Part shown: piece by piece, positions 61,290-62,579 of the stretch | How positions within the stretch are numbered: the first letter of the stretch is position 1 | Layout of the letters: each line of letters starts with the position of its first letter | Source of the DNA: Candidatus Heteroclostridium caecigallinarum | Lineage (GTDB): Bacteria; Bacillota; Clostridia; Christensenellales; CAG-314 | NCBI GenBank assembly: GCA_904419725.1 | Contig: CAJFSP010000007.1 | Span: forward strand, 1 to 62,579 | DNA length: 62,579 nucleotides | Direction: 5' to 3' | Position numbers and translations under genes: made by a program | The notes under the pieces: model-generated | Seen by the model: only the letters and a program-made list of their open reading frames with translations | The model's database searches: none | What the model was told of the DNA's origin: nothing

Positions 61290-61317
61290 CTTCCGCGTCA
61301 AAAAAATCATTTGTTCG

Positions 61318-61348
61318 AAATACCGCTTGTAATAAAGCGGTATTTTTG
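61318..61348 (+). terminator. Terminator after spoIVA
   Basis: AAATACCGC and GCGGTATTT pair around a ten-base loop, followed by TT. Confidence 0.8.
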
Positions 61349-61374
61349 CTATCATAAACGGCGGAGAGGTATTT

Positions 61375-61962
61375 ATGGATGTTGTTATAGCGACGGGCAA
61401 CAAAGGTAAAGTCAAGGAATTCAAAAAACTGCTTAAAGGCTGTTTCGACAAAGTGTATTCCGCTGCGGAACTCGGTATACCTACAGACGTTGAGGAGACG
61501 GGCGGCACTTTCGCGGAGAACTCGCTCATAAAGGCAAGGCATGTCAAAGCGCAGACGTCCATGGCGGCGCTCGCCGACGACAGCGGGCTTATGGTCGATT
61601 GCCTTGACGGCGCGCCGGGAGTGTATTCCGCCCGTTACGCGGGTGAAAACGCCGACGACCAGAGCAACAGAAAAAAACTTTTCAGCGAAATGCGCGGCGC
61701 CGCCGACAGAAGCGCCAGGTTTGTGTGCGCGCTCACTCTGATTCTGCCTGACGGCGAAATAATTACCGCCGACGGCGAAACAAAGGGGCATATCACCGAG
61801 AGCGAAGAGGGCTCAAACGGTTTCGGCTATGACGTCATGTTTTTTTCCGACGAACTTGGCAAAAGTTTCGGCATGGCGGACGAAGCGGAAAAGAACTCCG
61901 TCAGCCACAGGGCCAAAGCCGCGGCGGCGCTTGCCGAAAAACTGAAAAACCTGAGGAAATAG
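61375..61962 (+). CDS. rdgB: XTP/dITP diphosphatase (RdgB/HAM1 type)
   Basis: The 195-residue enzyme removes non-canonical purine nucleotides (XTP, dITP, dUTP-like) from the pool. The start IATGNKGKVKEF is the substrate loop. MAALADDSGLMVDCLDGAPG carries the catalytic acidic residues, and ESEEGSNGFGYDVMFF with SHRAKAAAAL completes the set. GGAGAGG precedes ATG 61375. It is followed by the tRNA operon. Confidence 0.94.
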   Translation: MDVVIATGNKGKVKEFKKLLKGCFDKVYSAAELGIPTDVEETGGTFAENSLIKARHVKAQTSMAALADDSGLMVDCLDGAPGVYSARYAGENADDQSNRKKLFSEMRGAADRSARFVCALTLILPDGEIITADGETKGHITESEEGSNGFGYDVMFFSDELGKSFGMADEAEKNSVSHRAKAAAALAEKLKNLRK

Positions 61963-61995
61963 GGCAAAAAATTTGTCTTGCGCGAGCGATTTTTG

Positions 61996-62024
61996 TTGAC
62001 ATACTTTTTCTGTTGTGATAGTAT
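61996..62024 (+). promoter_or_regulatory. Promoter of the tRNA operon
   Basis: Perfect TTGACA (61996-62001) and TAGTAT (62019-62024) are 17 bases apart, 17 bases before the first tRNA. Confidence 0.8.
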
Positions 62025-62041
62025 TTATGAGCATCGCAAGT

Positions 62042-62115
62042 GCGGGTGTAGTTCAATGGTAGAATACCAGCCTTCCAAGCTGGCCGCGTGGGTCCGATTC
62101 CCATCACCCGCTCCA
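62042..62115 (+). tRNA. tRNA-Gly (anticodon TCC)
   Basis: A 74-base cloverleaf with acceptor GCGGGTG / CACCCGC, encoded CCA, TTCGATTC-type T arm (GGTCCGATTCCCATC region) and anticodon loop CTTCCAA. It decodes GGA. Confidence 0.95.
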
Positions 62116-62154
62116 AAAATTGGCCTACACTCATAGGCACGATGAAATATCTAT

Positions 62155-62231
<77 letters not shown>

Positions 62232-62237
62232 TGCTGT

Positions 62238-62315
62238 GGTGGGTATAGCTCAGTTGGTTAGAGTGCCAGATTGTGACTCTGGAGGTCGTGGGTTCAACTC
62301 CCACTACTCACCCCA
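62238..62315 (+). tRNA. tRNA-His (anticodon GTG)
   Basis: A 78-base molecule including the extra 5' G (62238) that pairs with discriminator C, typical of tRNA-His. Acceptor GTGGGTA pairs with TACTCAC using one G-T; the anticodon is GTG within TTGTGAC; CCA is encoded. Confidence 0.95.
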
Positions 62316-62321
62316 TTATTT

Positions 62322-62397
62322 AGGGGTGTCGCCAAGCGGTAAGGCACCAGACTTTGACTCTGGCATTTCGTAGGTTCAAATCCTGCCACCCCTGCCA
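62322..62397 (+). tRNA. tRNA-Gln (anticodon TTG)
   Basis: A 76-base cloverleaf with acceptor AGGGGTG / CACCCCT, discriminator G, encoded CCA and anticodon loop CTTTGAC. Confidence 0.95.
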
Positions 62398-62413
62398 AAA
62401 AACAAGTTCATAT

Positions 62414-62489
62414 GACCCATTAGCTCAGTTGGCAGAGCACTTGACTTTTAATCAAGGTGTCCCGCGTTCGAGTCGCGGATGGGTCACCA
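62414..62489 (+). tRNA. tRNA-Lys (anticodon TTT)
   Basis: A 76-base cloverleaf with acceptor GACCCAT / ATGGGTC, discriminator A, encoded CCA and anticodon loop CTTTTAA. Confidence 0.95.
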
Positions 62490-62495
62490 AATTGG

Positions 62496-62545
62496 AACTA
62501 TCCGAACACCACTATCACAGAAAAGTGGGTTCGGGTAGTTTTTTT
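62496..62545 (+). terminator. Terminator of the tRNA operon
   Basis: A long stem of about 17 pairs with one bulged A and one wobble (5' arm from AACTATCCGAAC, 3' arm GGTTCGGGTAGTT) ends in a T run. I see nothing recognisable in the last 30 bases of the window. Confidence 0.85.
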
Positions 62546-62579
62546 ATTGCCGCCAAAGGAATAGATATATTTAAAAGTC

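Overview
The window looks like a chromosomal stretch from a spore-forming member of the Clostridia (Bacillota), probably an uncultured gut-type lineage. The reasons are a sigma-G gene, a SpoIVA gene and a YlmC/YmxH gene; a diaminopimelate-type MurE (DNPR motif); a PyrR-attenuated pyrimidine operon; a class III glutamine synthetase; and Gram-positive housekeeping gene orders (rqcH, tig-clpP-clpX-lon-engB, mraZ-rsmH-ftsL-pbp-mur, DUF512-der-plsY-spoIVA). Base composition is moderately GC-rich and even throughout. I see no insertion sequence, prophage, CRISPR array or rRNA. Nearly all of it is core chromosome, and no species can be named from the sequence alone.

Layout. 1-6300: tail of a probable comEC, holA, a membrane protein, an M28 peptidase, a RimK-like ATP-grasp ligase, yggS, a short sepF, lspA and rluD. 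6320-16422: a PyrR-type attenuator followed by pyrR-pyrB-pyrC-pyrF-carA-carB-pyrK-pyrD, which makes UMP except for the PyrE step. 16490-19760: a DUF3793-flavodoxin operon with palindromic operators, facing a DtxR-family regulator that is transcribed behind rqcH. 19786-26294: protein quality control (tig, clpP, clpX, lon) and engB, with a 4 x 32-bp repeat between lon and engB. 26352-28106: a SPOCS-like protein, a four-CxxC zinc protein and a phosphoesterase. 28209-41761: a division and cell wall cluster (mraZ, rsmH, ftsL-like, PBP, murE, mraY, murD, ftsW, murA, ftsQ, ftsA, ftsZ), then asnS.

43252-49838: a 49-residue unknown protein, ridA, acpP, a highly divergent IlvD-family gene on the minus strand, sigG-ylmC, purA, and an SPFH/ribbon-helix-helix operon with three tandem GATATC boxes. 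49846-55185: GSIII on the minus strand, feoA-feoB, and a pseudouridine synthase overlapping feoB by 116 bp. 55188-62545: a Dabb protein, a lipoprotein cyclophilin, DUF512-der-plsY, spoIVA, rdgB, and a five-tRNA operon (Gly, Arg, His, Gln, Lys).

Most noteworthy are the SPFH-RHH operon with its tandem-palindrome operator, the IlvD homologue that has lost its iron-sulfur and metal ligands, several apparently leaderless genes, the iron-regulator/flavodoxin arrangement, and the alternating-hairpin repeat after lon. Protein functions come from motif and family recognition by eye; no database search was run.
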